Source of the DNA: DATLAN01 sp035527455
Lineage (GTDB): Bacteria > Planctomycetota > Planctomycetia > Pirellulales > Thermoguttaceae
Assembly: GCA_035527455.1 (NCBI GenBank)
Contig: DATLAN010000580.1
Span: 1-12,400, forward strand
DNA length: 12,400 nucleotides
Direction of reading: 5' to 3'
Below the pieces are notes generated by a model. That model worked only from the letters and a program-made list of their open reading frames with translations, was not told where the DNA came from and did not search any database. The stretch's first letter is position 1, and every line of letters begins with the position of its first letter. A program made the translations under genes and the position numbers. Of the stretch, positions 1-6,352 are shown in pieces.

Positions 1-201
1 GGCGTTGGGGATCCAATACTGGCCCATCGCCTCGAAGTACTGGATCGAGGCGTCCAGGCCCGTCACGCGAAACGCCTCCAGGTCGTCCACTCCGCCCATG
101 AAGTCTTCGAGATGGAACTGCTGCCACTGGTGGATGGTTGCCGGCAGCCGGTCGGGCTTCTGCCGGTCGATCGCCAGCAACATGCGTTCTTTGGGGGTCA
201 T
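1..201 (-). CDS. URO-D-family protein, N-terminal part (gene runs off left edge)
   Basis: An open frame runs from an ATG at 199-201 on the minus strand to base 1 with no stop, giving the first 67 residues. The protein begins MTPKERMLLAIDRQKPDRLP, the typical opening of stand-alone URO-D-fold proteins (MtaA/CmuA-like cobamide methyltransferases and relatives). It is followed by HQWQQFHLEDF, and the arginine-rich RQAGR motif of true HemE is absent. A ribosome site (AGGGAG, plus-strand bases 208-214) lies 6 bases upstream, and a promoter-like pair lies at 235-263. The complete URO-D-family gene at 6353-7357 opens in the same way (MTPREVV), so the window holds two members on the same strand. The zinc and active-site region is outside the window, so the substrate cannot be judged; a corrinoid- or methyl-transfer role is only a family-based possibility. 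Confidence 0.72.
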   Translation of the reverse strand, partial: MTPKERMLLAIDRQKPDRLPATIHQWQQFHLEDFMGGVDDLEAFRVTGLDASIQYFEAMGQYWIPNA

Positions 202-234
202 GTTCGGTCTCCCTGTTATGAAGCGACGATATGC

Positions 235-263
235 AATATGGGCGACGGGGGACTGCACGTCAA
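235..263 (-). promoter_or_regulatory. Candidate sigma70 promoter for the left-edge URO-D-family gene
   Basis: Read on the minus strand, TTGACG (258-263) and CATATT (235-240) are separated by exactly 17 bases. They match the sigma70 consensus at 5/6 and 4/6 positions. Transcription would start near 228, about 27 bases before the ATG at 201, with the AGGGAG ribosome site in between. Both position and spacing fit; no experimental support is implied. Confidence 0.45.
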
Positions 264-273
264 GAACCGGGAA

Positions 274-291
274 GACCGCATGAATGCGGTC
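274..291. repeat. 18-bp near-palindrome upstream of the promoter, possible operator
   Basis: Perfect 8-base arms GACCGCAT and ATGCGGTC flank a 2-base centre (GA). The palindrome lies 10 bases beyond the -35 hexamer of the candidate minus-strand promoter, a place where activators often bind. It is not followed by a T-run in either direction, so it is unlikely to be a terminator. Which protein would bind it is unknown. Confidence 0.35.
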
Positions 292-475
292 ACTACGAAC
301 GGTCCGTGCTGGGGAAGAGGGGCGGCCGGTTCGATCGATTATGGCGGTCGTGCCTGCTGTGAAAGGCGTGTGGGCAAGGACTGGCGGGTCATGCGATTGC
401 GTTGCATCGCGCCCTGTCGTAGATTTGAGAAGGGACTGTGCAAGAAGGCGACACCGCTAGAATACGAGCCGTCCG

Positions 476-670
476 ATGAGCCGTTTCATCAAAAAGATCG
501 TCCGATTTCTCGCGTCCGAGGAAGGCCCCACGGCGGTCGAGTACGCGATGGTCCTCATGCTGATCTTCATGGTCTGCCTGTCCGCGATCACGCTGATCGG
601 TCAGGCGACCTCCGGCAATTTCGAGGCGTCGAGCAGTTCGATCCAGAAGGCGTACGACGCCCGGCCCTAG
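476..670 (+). CDS. Flp/Fap-type class IVb pilin, 64 aa
   Basis: Small type IVb prepilin, the major subunit of Tad (tight adherence) pili. It has a short basic leader (SRFIKKIVRFLASEE), then G17-P-T-A-V-E22-Y23, which matches the Flp prepilin processing signature G/xxxxEY. A hydrophobic helix follows (AMVLMLIFMVCLSAITLI, about residues 24-41), then a short polar tail. Cleavage after Gly17 would leave a 47-residue mature pilin. The length is normal for Flp proteins. No clear Shine-Dalgarno sequence precedes the ATG. A weak promoter pair, TTGCGT (397-402) and TAGATT (420-425) with a 17-base gap, is possible. None of the Tad machinery (prepilin peptidase, TadA ATPase, RcpA/CpaC secretin) is nearby, so this is a lone pilin gene. 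Residue +1 after the cleavage site is proline, which is unusual outside planctomycetes. Confidence 0.85.
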   Translation: MSRFIKKIVRFLASEEGPTAVEYAMVLMLIFMVCLSAITLIGQATSGNFEASSSSIQKAYDARP

Positions 671-686
671 CCCACCTGCCGCGTCG

Positions 687-709
687 GGCGGTGCGCCTTT
701 CGTGTTTTT
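687..709 (+). terminator. Weak candidate Rho-independent terminator after the pilin gene
   Basis: A short stem GGCG/CGCC (687-690 and 694-697) with a 3-base loop is followed by TTT and then TTTTT at 705-709, starting 17 bases after the pilin stop codon. The stem is only 4 bp and the T-tract is interrupted, so support is limited. Confidence 0.3.
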
Positions 710-742
710 CTGCCTCAACGCGGCTCTTGGCCGCATCGAAAC

Positions 743-758
743 GGCGGGCAAGCCCGCC
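743..758. repeat. GC-rich hairpin GGCGGGC/GCCCGCC
   Basis: Perfect 7-base arms (743-749 and 752-758) are separated by AA. On the minus strand the stem is preceded within a few bases by TTAGC (plus-strand bases 760-764), which resembles the GTAG-headed hairpins elsewhere in the window with one base changed. It may be a degenerate member of that family, or simply a transcription stop signal lacking a T-tract. Confidence 0.4.
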
Positions 759-891
759 CGCTAAACGGTGCTATCACAATCGGTTACGTCGAACATGTGC
801 GCACCATGCACGGAAGTTTCAACCGAAGAATCTATTCCGTCATCATTTCGTCACTTCCCCATTACCGCGGACCACACGCCCACCTCGCAGC

Positions 892-920
892 TTGACTTTG
901 GTTCGCCGGCCGGGTATCTA
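892..920 (+). promoter_or_regulatory. Candidate sigma70 promoter for the giant propeller gene
   Basis: TTGACT (892-897, 5/6 to consensus) and TATCTA (915-920, 3/6, including the first TAT) are spaced by 17 bases. A start near 927 would give a leader of about 150 bases that includes the whole inverted repeat 944-1031 before the ATG at 1077. Confidence 0.4.
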
Positions 921-943
921 AGAATTCGCAATGTAAGCCGTGA

Positions 944-1031
944 GTGGAAAATGGGGACTGGCTCCGAGCCGCAAATGGTGTGAAAGTCGCGCAAAAGCGC
1001 TGCCGGCTCGGTGCCTGTCCCCTTTTTCCAC
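944..1031. repeat. 88-bp imperfect inverted repeat, REP-like, in the leader of the propeller gene
   Basis: The left arm 944-971 and right arm 1004-1031 are 28 bases each and match as inverted copies at 25 of 28 positions. The arms open with GTGGAAAA, continue through GGGGAC, and end in CCGAGCCG. Between them is a smaller perfect hairpin, GCGC-AAAA-GCGC (989-1000). The mismatches are single substitutions scattered along the stem. The right arm shares the 11-mer TGTCCCCTTTT with the hairpin at 5925-5957. Such GGGGAC-type palindromes are, from memory, common in planctomycete gaps; that cannot be checked here. Confidence 0.75.
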
Positions 1032-1076
1032 GGCATCCCAGCAATCACCGCCCGAAAACGGGGAAAGGTACCAGCC

Positions 1077-4000
1077 ATGACCAACACGCTACGACGGAAC
1101 CGGTTCATTGCGACGACGGGTCGATCTTGCACGAGGCTGCACATTGCCCGATGGGCCGGTCTGGCAGCCGTGCTGTTTACCACGACGGCGGCCGGCGAGG
1201 ACTGGCCGACCTATCGTCACGACGTCGCCCGCAGCGGCGTCACGCCCGAGCAGGTCGCCACGCCGCTTTTCGAGTCCTGGGTCTTCAAGGCCCGGCACGC
1301 GCCCGAGCCGGCCTGGGGCGATCCCAAGCCCAAGCCGGTCGAGAACATCCTGGAACTCCGCCGCATGCACTTCGACGACGCGTTTCAGCCGGTCGTGGCC
1401 GACGGGGCCGTTTACTTCGGCTCCTCGGCCAACAACAAGGTCTATTGCCTCGACGCGGCGACCGGGGCCATCCGCTGGACGACGATCACCGGCGGGCCCG
1501 TCCGATTGGCTCCCACGGTGGCCGACGGGCGCGTGCTGGTCGGTTCCGACGACGGATACGCATACTGCCTGGACGCGAAAGACGGTTCCGTCCGCTGGAA
1601 GTTCCACGCCGCGCCGGAAGACCGCCGCGTGCTCGGCCACGGCAAGATGATCTCGCTCTGGCCGCTCCGGACCGGCGTATCGGTCGACGACGGCGTGGCC
1701 TATTTCAGCGCGGGCATCTTTCCGGCCGAAGGCGTGTTCCTCTACGCCGTCGACGCCGCGACCGGCCGCGAGATCTGGCGCAACGACACCGGCGGCGAGG
1801 AGCCGCAGAGCCGCATCTCGCCGCAGGGATATCTGCTGGCCTCGGCGTCGAACCTCTACGTGCCCATGGGCCGCGTTTCGCCGGCCACGTACGACCGGGC
1901 GACGGGCCGGCTGGCGGCCGTCTCGCCCTTCTTCGGCAAGACGGTCGGCGGCACCTACGCCCTGCTGGCAGGCGAGGACGTGTACACGGGCACGGAAGAG
2001 ATGGTCGGCTATCGCGCCACCGGCCGCGACCGGTTCGCCTCCTTTCCCGGTCGGAAGATGGTCGTCACCGATGAGGTGGCCTACCTGGCAACCGACACCG
2101 AATTGATCGCCATGGACCGTAAGAACGCCAAGACGGTTCTCTGGAAACTCCCTTGCCGGTGTGCCGATTCGCTGATCCTCGCCGGCGGCGTGCTGCTGGC
2201 CGGCGGAGACGGAGAGGTCGTCGCGGTCGATGCGGACTCCGGCAAACAGGTCTGGAGCGGCAAGGTCGACGGCATTGCCAAGGGCCTGGCCGTGGCCGAC
2301 GGGCGTTTGCTGGCCACGACCGACAAGGGGGCCATCCATTGCTTCGTTCCCCAGGCCAGGTCTTGGCAAGCCGAGATCACCGAAGCCGTCCAAGAGGATC
2401 CCTTCGCCGGTTCGGCCAGTGCGGCCATGTTCCGGAAGGCTGCCGAGACGATTTTGGAGGAAACGGGCGTTGAGCGGGGCTATTGCCTTGTGCTGGGCTT
2501 GGAGACCGGAGAACTGGCCCTCGAACTCGCCCGGCGCAGCGAGTTGATGATCTACGCCGTTTCGCCCGATGCCGACAAGGTCGCCGCCGCGCGACGGAAG
2601 CTCGACGCGGCCGGTGTGTACGGCGCCCGGGTGTGCGTCGAACAGTGGCCGCTGGAGGCCGTGCCCTACGCCGACTACTTCGCCAACTTGATCGTTTCCG
2701 AAACGGCCATGGTCCACGGCGATTTGCCGGGCGACGCCGATGCGGTGTTTCGCATGCTCAAGCCCGTCGGCGGCAAGGTGATGATCGGACAACCGGCCAA
2801 AACGGCCGACGGTGTCAAACCCTTGGGCGCCGCGGCGCTGGAGAAGTGGCTTGCGCAGTCCGAACTGCCTGGCGGCGAGATCCTCGACCGCGACGGCGCC
2901 TGGCTGGAAATCACCCGCGGCCCCTTGCCGGGCGCGGGAAGCTGGACGCACCAATACGCCAACCCGGGCAATACGGCCTGTGGCGACGACGAGCTGGTCA
3001 AGGCCCCCTTCGGCGTGCTCTGGTTCGGGCGGCCGGGACCGCGCGACATGGTCAACCGCCACTCGCGGGCCGCCGGTCCGCTGTCGCTCGACGGGCGGCT
3101 GTTCATCCAGGGCGAAAACACCGTGATGGCCTACGACGCCTACAACGGCCTGAAACTCTGGCAACGCGACATCCCCGGTGCGATGCGCGCGCCGGCCTCC
3201 CACGACAGCAGCAACCTGGCCCTGAGTCCTGACGGGCTGTTCGTGGCCGTCGAAGACAAGTGCCTGAAGCTCGATCCGGCGACCGGAGAGACCAAGGCGA
3301 CGTACCTCGTGCCGGCGGCCCCCGACGAGCAGCCCCGTCGCTGGGCCTACGTGGCGCGGATCGACAACCTGTTGATCGGCAGCCGGGCGACGCGCATGAA
3401 CGAGAGCGAATGCCTCTTCGCCCTCGACGTCGATACGGGAAAACACCTCTGGGTCCACGAGGCCAGCCAGATTCCCCACAACGCAATCGTCCTGGGCGAC
3501 GGGTCGCTCTTCCTGGCCTCCAGCGATGCCACGGACGAGCAGCGTCGTAAGATCACCGAAGCGCGACGCGCCGAGATCCAAAAGCTGCCCGAAGATCAAC
3601 GGGCCGCCGCCGAGCGCGAATTGCCCGCGATCGACGTGCGACTGGTCACGGCCCTGGATCAACGGACCGGCAAGACGCGCTGGCAGGCGCCCTTGGACGC
3701 AACCCAGTGCGGCGGGTTCCACGGGGGGAAGAACGACCGCAGCGGCATCCTGGCCGCCATGTACCAAGACGGCGTGCTCGTCTTCTTCGGCGTCTACCTC
3801 GACGGACACTACTGGAACCAGTTCTTCGCCGGGCAATTCGACACGCGGCGGATCACCGCCCTTTCGAGCAAAGACGGCAAACTCCTCTGGTCGCAGCAGA
3901 TCGGATTCCGCGTCCGCCCGTTGATCGTCGGCGATACGCTGCACGCCGAGCCGTGGGCGTACGATCTGAAGACGGGCGAGCCCCGCACCCGCGTACACCC

Positions 4001-5648
4001 GATCACCGGCGAGACGGTCCCGTGGCAGTTCTCGCGGGTCGGACACCACTGCGGCCTGCCCTGTGCGGCGCCGCATTGCATGTTCTTCCGATCGTGGAAT
4101 CTCGCCTATTACGACCTCGACGGCGATTACGGGTCGATGCACTTCGGTGCCCAGCGGCCCGGCTGCTGGATCAACTTCATCCCGGCCGGCGGGCTGCTGC
4201 TGGTGCCGGAGGCCAGCGCGGGATGCATGTGCGCGTTCCCCAACGTGTGCAGCATCGTCTTCCAGCCCCGGGAACAACTCGAAGGCTGGGCCATGTACAG
4301 TTCCGTTGGCGAGACGACGCCCGTGCGGCGTTTGGCGATCAACTTCGGCGCCCCGGGCGATCGCCAAGACGCGGCCGGCAACCTCTGGCTGGGTTTCCCC
4401 CGGCCGTTCCACGGGCGGCTGGTGATGCCGCTGGCGATCGACGTTTCCTGCGACCGGTTCGTCCAACGGAATTCCACCTACACGCAGGTCGCCGGAACCG
4501 ACGATCCGTGGTTGTTCGCCTCGGCGGCCGTGGGCCTGCAAAAGTGCGAGATCCCCCTGTTGGGCAAGGATGACGGCACGGCCCTGTACCGCGTGCGGCT
4601 GGCGTTCTGCGATCCGGAAAACGGCGAGCCGGGTCGGCGCGTCTTCGACGTCAATCTGCAAGGCAAGACGGTGCTCGAAAACTTCGATATCGCCTCGGCG
4701 GCCGGGGGCAAGGACCGGGCCGTATTCCAGCAGTTCGACGAGATCGAGGTGGCCGACAACCTGTTGATCGAGTTGGTGTCCAAGGGCGACGCCTCGCAGG
4801 CCGACCGCCTGCCGATCCTCCAAGGCGTCGAGGTCGTCCGCCAACGCGTGCTCACGATGGGCTGCGCCGTGCCCGAGTTCCAGCTCAGCAGTATGGCACC
4901 GAAGCAGTCGGGCGAACTGAAACTGTCCAACCTGCGAGACGAGCCTTTCGAAGGCATGTTGCGGCTGACCGCTCCGGACGGATTCGAGGTGGAACCGAAG
5001 GAGACGAAGATCCGGCTGGCCTCCGGCGAGCGAACCGCGTTGGCCATCGAAGCCGGCGTGAAAGAGGACGTGCCGGCGGGAGAATACGAGATCGGCGTGC
5101 AGCTTGTCGGCGCCGACGGCACGGTTGCCTTGCAGCGGACCATCCGCATCGAACATCTCGGCCGGCGGGGACGCGTGGTCGTGCCCGCCAGCGAAGACAC
5201 GTACGTCAGCCAGCGCTATCCCGACCGCAACCAGGGCACGGCCACGGTGATGGTGGTCGACGGCGGCGACGGCAAGATGGCCGACCGCGACCACAGCCTG
5301 GCCTACTTGAAGTTCCGCATCGACGTGCCGGGAAAGCCGCTCAGCGTGCGGCTGCGGATCCACAACGCCGGCAATCCCACCGGCGATTCCGGCCGCGTGT
5401 GCCTGGTGGAGGAGCCTTGGGACGAGACAAAGATCACGTACCAGGCGCGTCCGGCACCGGGCAAGGAATTGGGCCGTTTGGGCCGCGTCAGCGAGAATCA
5501 AGCGGTGGAGTGCCCGTTGAAGGTCGAATTGAAAGGCACGGACGAACTCAGCCTGGTCATCGACCCCACGAGCACCGACGGCACGGACTACCTCACCCGC
5601 GAAGCCGACAAGCCGGCCGAGTTGATCGTGGAGTACGAGCCTCAGTAG
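1077..5648 (+). CDS. Giant secreted PQQ-like beta-propeller protein with inserted methyltransferase-like domain and glycan-binding-like C-terminus, 1523 aa
   Basis: The ATG at 1077 follows GGAAAGG by 8 bases and starts an arginine-containing signal peptide ending near residue 40 (TTTAAG/ED). An upstream in-frame GTG at 1011 lies inside a repeat arm and is rejected. Residues about 41-425 form a first propeller with AxDxxTGxxxW-type blades (LDAATGAIRW, VDAATGREIW, VDADSGKQVW). Residues about 441-620 resemble a class I SAM-methyltransferase fold (LVLGLETGELALELA near 471, VFRMLKPVGGKVMI later). Its glycine motif is altered, and Ser496 sits where the ribose-binding acid is expected, so it may be inactive. 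A second propeller starts at W623, with a charged helical insertion near 818-855 and clustered cysteines (992, 996, 1001, 1030, 1050, 1052, 1058). A malectin-like domain (about 1143-1260), an Ig/NEW3-like domain (about 1270-1362) and a DNRLRE/CBM96-like domain (about 1365-1523) follow. The likely location is the periplasm or cell surface. The substrate is unknown; polysaccharide binding is inferred. Confidence 0.85.
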   Translation: MTNTLRRNRFIATTGRSCTRLHIARWAGLAAVLFTTTAAGEDWPTYRHDVARSGVTPEQVATPLFESWVFKARHAPEPAWGDPKPKPVENILELRRMHFDDAFQPVVADGAVYFGSSANNKVYCLDAATGAIRWTTITGGPVRLAPTVADGRVLVGSDDGYAYCLDAKDGSVRWKFHAAPEDRRVLGHGKMISLWPLRTGVSVDDGVAYFSAGIFPAEGVFLYAVDAATGREIWRNDTGGEEPQSRISPQGYLLASASNLYVPMGRVSPATYDRATGRLAAVSPFFGKTVGGTYALLAGEDVYTGTEEMVGYRATGRDRFASFPGRKMVVTDEVAYLATDTELIAMDRKNAKTVLWKLPCRCADSLILAGGVLLAGGDGEVVAVDADSGKQVWSGKVDGIAKGLAVADGRLLATTDKGAIHCFVPQARSWQAEITEAVQEDPFAGSASAAMFRKAAETILEETGVERGYCLVLGLETGELALELARRSELMIYAVSPDADKVAAARRKLDAAGVYGARVCVEQWPLEAVPYADYFANLIVSETAMVHGDLPGDADAVFRMLKPVGGKVMIGQPAKTADGVKPLGAAALEKWLAQSELPGGEILDRDGAWLEITRGPLPGAGSWTHQYANPGNTACGDDELVKAPFGVLWFGRPGPRDMVNRHSRAAGPLSLDGRLFIQGENTVMAYDAYNGLKLWQRDIPGAMRAPASHDSSNLALSPDGLFVAVEDKCLKLDPATGETKATYLVPAAPDEQPRRWAYVARIDNLLIGSRATRMNESECLFALDVDTGKHLWVHEASQIPHNAIVLGDGSLFLASSDATDEQRRKITEARRAEIQKLPEDQRAAAERELPAIDVRLVTALDQRTGKTRWQAPLDATQCGGFHGGKNDRSGILAAMYQDGVLVFFGVYLDGHYWNQFFAGQFDTRRITALSSKDGKLLWSQQIGFRVRPLIVGDTLHAEPWAYDLKTGEPRTRVHPITGETVPWQFSRVGHHCGLPCAAPHCMFFRSWNLAYYDLDGDYGSMHFGAQRPGCWINFIPAGGLLLVPEASAGCMCAFPNVCSIVFQPREQLEGWAMYSSVGETTPVRRLAINFGAPGDRQDAAGNLWLGFPRPFHGRLVMPLAIDVSCDRFVQRNSTYTQVAGTDDPWLFASAAVGLQKCEIPLLGKDDGTALYRVRLAFCDPENGEPGRRVFDVNLQGKTVLENFDIASAAGGKDRAVFQQFDEIEVADNLLIELVSKGDASQADRLPILQGVEVVRQRVLTMGCAVPEFQLSSMAPKQSGELKLSNLRDEPFEGMLRLTAPDGFEVEPKETKIRLASGERTALAIEAGVKEDVPAGEYEIGVQLVGADGTVALQRTIRIEHLGRRGRVVVPASEDTYVSQRYPDRNQGTATVMVVDGGDGKMADRDHSLAYLKFRIDVPGKPLSVRLRIHNAGNPTGDSGRVCLVEEPWDETKITYQARPAPGKELGRLGRVSENQAVECPLKVELKGTDELSLVIDPTSTDGTDYLTREADKPAELIVEYEPQ

Positions 5649-5676
5649 GGACTCGTATGGGAAGGACTTCCGTATA

Positions 5677-5700
5677 GTAGCCATCTCGCTCCGCGAGATG
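5677..5700 (+). repeat. GTAG-headed REP-like hairpin, copy 1
   Basis: GTAGC is followed by a perfect 8-bp hairpin, CATCTCGC-TCC-GCGAGATG (arms 5682-5689 and 5693-5700). The same 24-base unit occurs on the minus strand at 7365-7388 with two differences that compensate each other in the stem. A GTAG tetranucleotide 5' of a short hairpin is the recognised layout of REP elements processed by RAYT transposases. Confidence 0.7.
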
Positions 5701-5710
5701 TGGCCATCGG

Positions 5711-5777
5711 GTAGCCCCGTCGATTTTCCGGAGTAGGCGTTGCTACACCAGTCGGCTTGTTCGGAAAATCGCCGGGG
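5711..5777 (+). repeat. GTAG-headed long inverted repeat
   Basis: GTAG (5711-5714) is followed directly by a 16-base arm starting CCCCGTCGATTTTC (5715-5730). The inverted partner is at 5762-5777, with one mismatch in 16. The 31-base interior contains a second small inverted pair, GTAG/CTAC (5733-5736 and 5743-5746). It lies 10 bases after the 5677-5700 element. Confidence 0.65.
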
Positions 5778-5859
5778 TCGCGGAGCGACAGGAGGGGGGC
5801 CGGCTGGCGTGGGGATGAGGATGGTTTGGTGGACTCCTCTTGTTGCCGAGCAACACCGG

Positions 5860-5910
5860 CGATCTTGCGAAAGAGTCAAGCGAAGTAGTACAATCACTCC
5901 CGCAAGATCG
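5860..5910. repeat. Inverted repeat CGATCTTGCG / CGCAAGATCG
   Basis: Perfect 10-base arms at 5860-5869 and 5901-5910 enclose 31 bases. Inside, GAGT and ACTC can pair to lengthen the stem after a small internal loop. No T-tract follows on either strand. Confidence 0.55.
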
Positions 5911-5924
5911 ACGGTGCCACCCGC

Positions 5925-5957
5925 GGACATTCTGCTTTTCCAAAAAGTAGAATGTCC
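5925..5957. repeat. Hairpin GGACATTCT... with AAAAGGGGAC head on the minus strand
   Basis: Arms of 15 bases at 5925-5939 and 5943-5957 pair with a single G-T wobble and a 3-base loop. On the minus strand the hairpin is preceded by AAAAGGGGAC, the same head found on both arms of the repeat at 944-1031 (with one substitution in the left arm). This suggests a second family of REP-like units in the genome. The pyrimidine-rich tail (5957-5976) could also help end transcription on the plus strand. Confidence 0.65.
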
Positions 5958-5981
5958 CCTTTTCCCCTTTTCCGTTCCGGT

Positions 5982-6257
5982 CTACGTCGGGATCGAACGG
6001 GCGCTGCCGGGCGCGGGGGCGCCGCGCAAGAGTCCTTCGGTGCTGAGGTCTTCGTCGATATCCGGCCAATGGATGCCGTACCCACCGCCGCACGTTCGCC
6101 AGTTCGCCCGTTGCTCGGGCGTGGCGTGCAACAGTCGGGGATACCATGCCAGCGGAACCGTGATCGTGCGCCCGTCGACGAGATCGACGCTCAACGTATC
6201 CTCGTCGCAACGCACGTCTTTGACGCGCTGGCCCGGGCTAATCTCCGAAGGATTCAT
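5982..6257 (-). CDS. DUF2442 domain protein, 91 aa
   Basis: The protein starts MNPSEISPGQRVKDVRCDED. It carries the DUF2442 signature: a strand-rich N-terminus with DGRTITVPLAWYPRLLHA (about residues 28-45), then PEQRANW and GIHWPDIDEDLSTEGLL (about 61-77). DUF2442 proteins are small, and this one is of normal length. Their function is not established. They often sit beside a DUF4160 gene, sometimes described as toxin-antitoxin-like, but no DUF4160 frame is visible on either side here. The frame stays open far upstream through the next gene, but ATG 6257 is chosen because the homology begins there and a strong promoter lies directly upstream. The stop codon is TAG. The gene follows the URO-D-family gene by 95 bases on the same strand. 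Confidence 0.85.
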   Translation of the reverse strand: MNPSEISPGQRVKDVRCDEDTLSVDLVDGRTITVPLAWYPRLLHATPEQRANWRTCGGGYGIHWPDIDEDLSTEGLLRGAPAPGSARSIPT

Positions 6258-6278
6258 GGTCCACCATTTCCACTCACC

Positions 6279-6308
6279 ATTATTCCCCTTGGAGATGGGT
6301 CCTGTCAA
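6279..6308 (-). promoter_or_regulatory. Strong candidate sigma70 promoter for the DUF2442 gene
   Basis: On the minus strand, a perfect TTGACA (6303-6308) is followed after 18 bases by AATAAT (6279-6284, 5/6 to consensus). This is the best promoter match in the window. The transcript would start about 15 bases before the ATG at 6257, giving a very short leader and making the DUF2442 gene transcribable independently of the gene upstream. Confidence 0.6.
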
Positions 6309-6352
6309 CTCCGACCGCCGGCTAGACGATCTTGCAGGGAAAATCACGCCAA

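Larger units (their letters stand above)
671..1076. other. Intergenic region between the pilin and the giant propeller gene
   Basis: No convincing gene lies in these 406 bases. They hold, in order, a weak hairpin followed by T-rich sequence (687-709), a short stem at 720-734 (GCGGC/GCCGC), a GC-rich hairpin at 743-758, a promoter-like pair at 892-920, and the long imperfect inverted repeat 944-1031. The short reading frames across this stretch have no recognisable domain and overlap the repeats. Confidence 0.6.
5649..5981. other. Repeat island between converging genes
   Basis: These 333 bases lie between the stop codons of two converging genes and contain no supported gene. Instead they hold a run of inverted repeats: 5677-5700, 5715-5777, 5777-5789, 5860-5910 and 5925-5957, listed separately where strong. 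The small stem 5777-5789 (GTCGC-GGA-GCGAC) repeats the CGCTCCGCG core of the 5677-5700 element in opposite orientation. Any of these could end transcription from either side, but none has a clean stem plus T-tract. Confidence 0.6.

Noticed and set aside
389..751. Minus-strand 120-codon frame over the pilin gene
   Set aside because: It is antisense to a clear Flp pilin and has no recognisable features.
1011..1076. GTG at 1011 as start of the propeller gene
   Set aside because: It lies inside the right arm of the inverted repeat, has no ribosome site, and would put 22 residues before the signal peptide.
1089..5930. A 1613-codon open frame antisense to the giant propeller gene
   Set aside because: It mirrors the sense gene through GC-rich codon bias, has no recognisable domain and low-complexity composition, and it runs past the sense gene into the repeat island. 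The sense strand has a signal peptide and clear domains.
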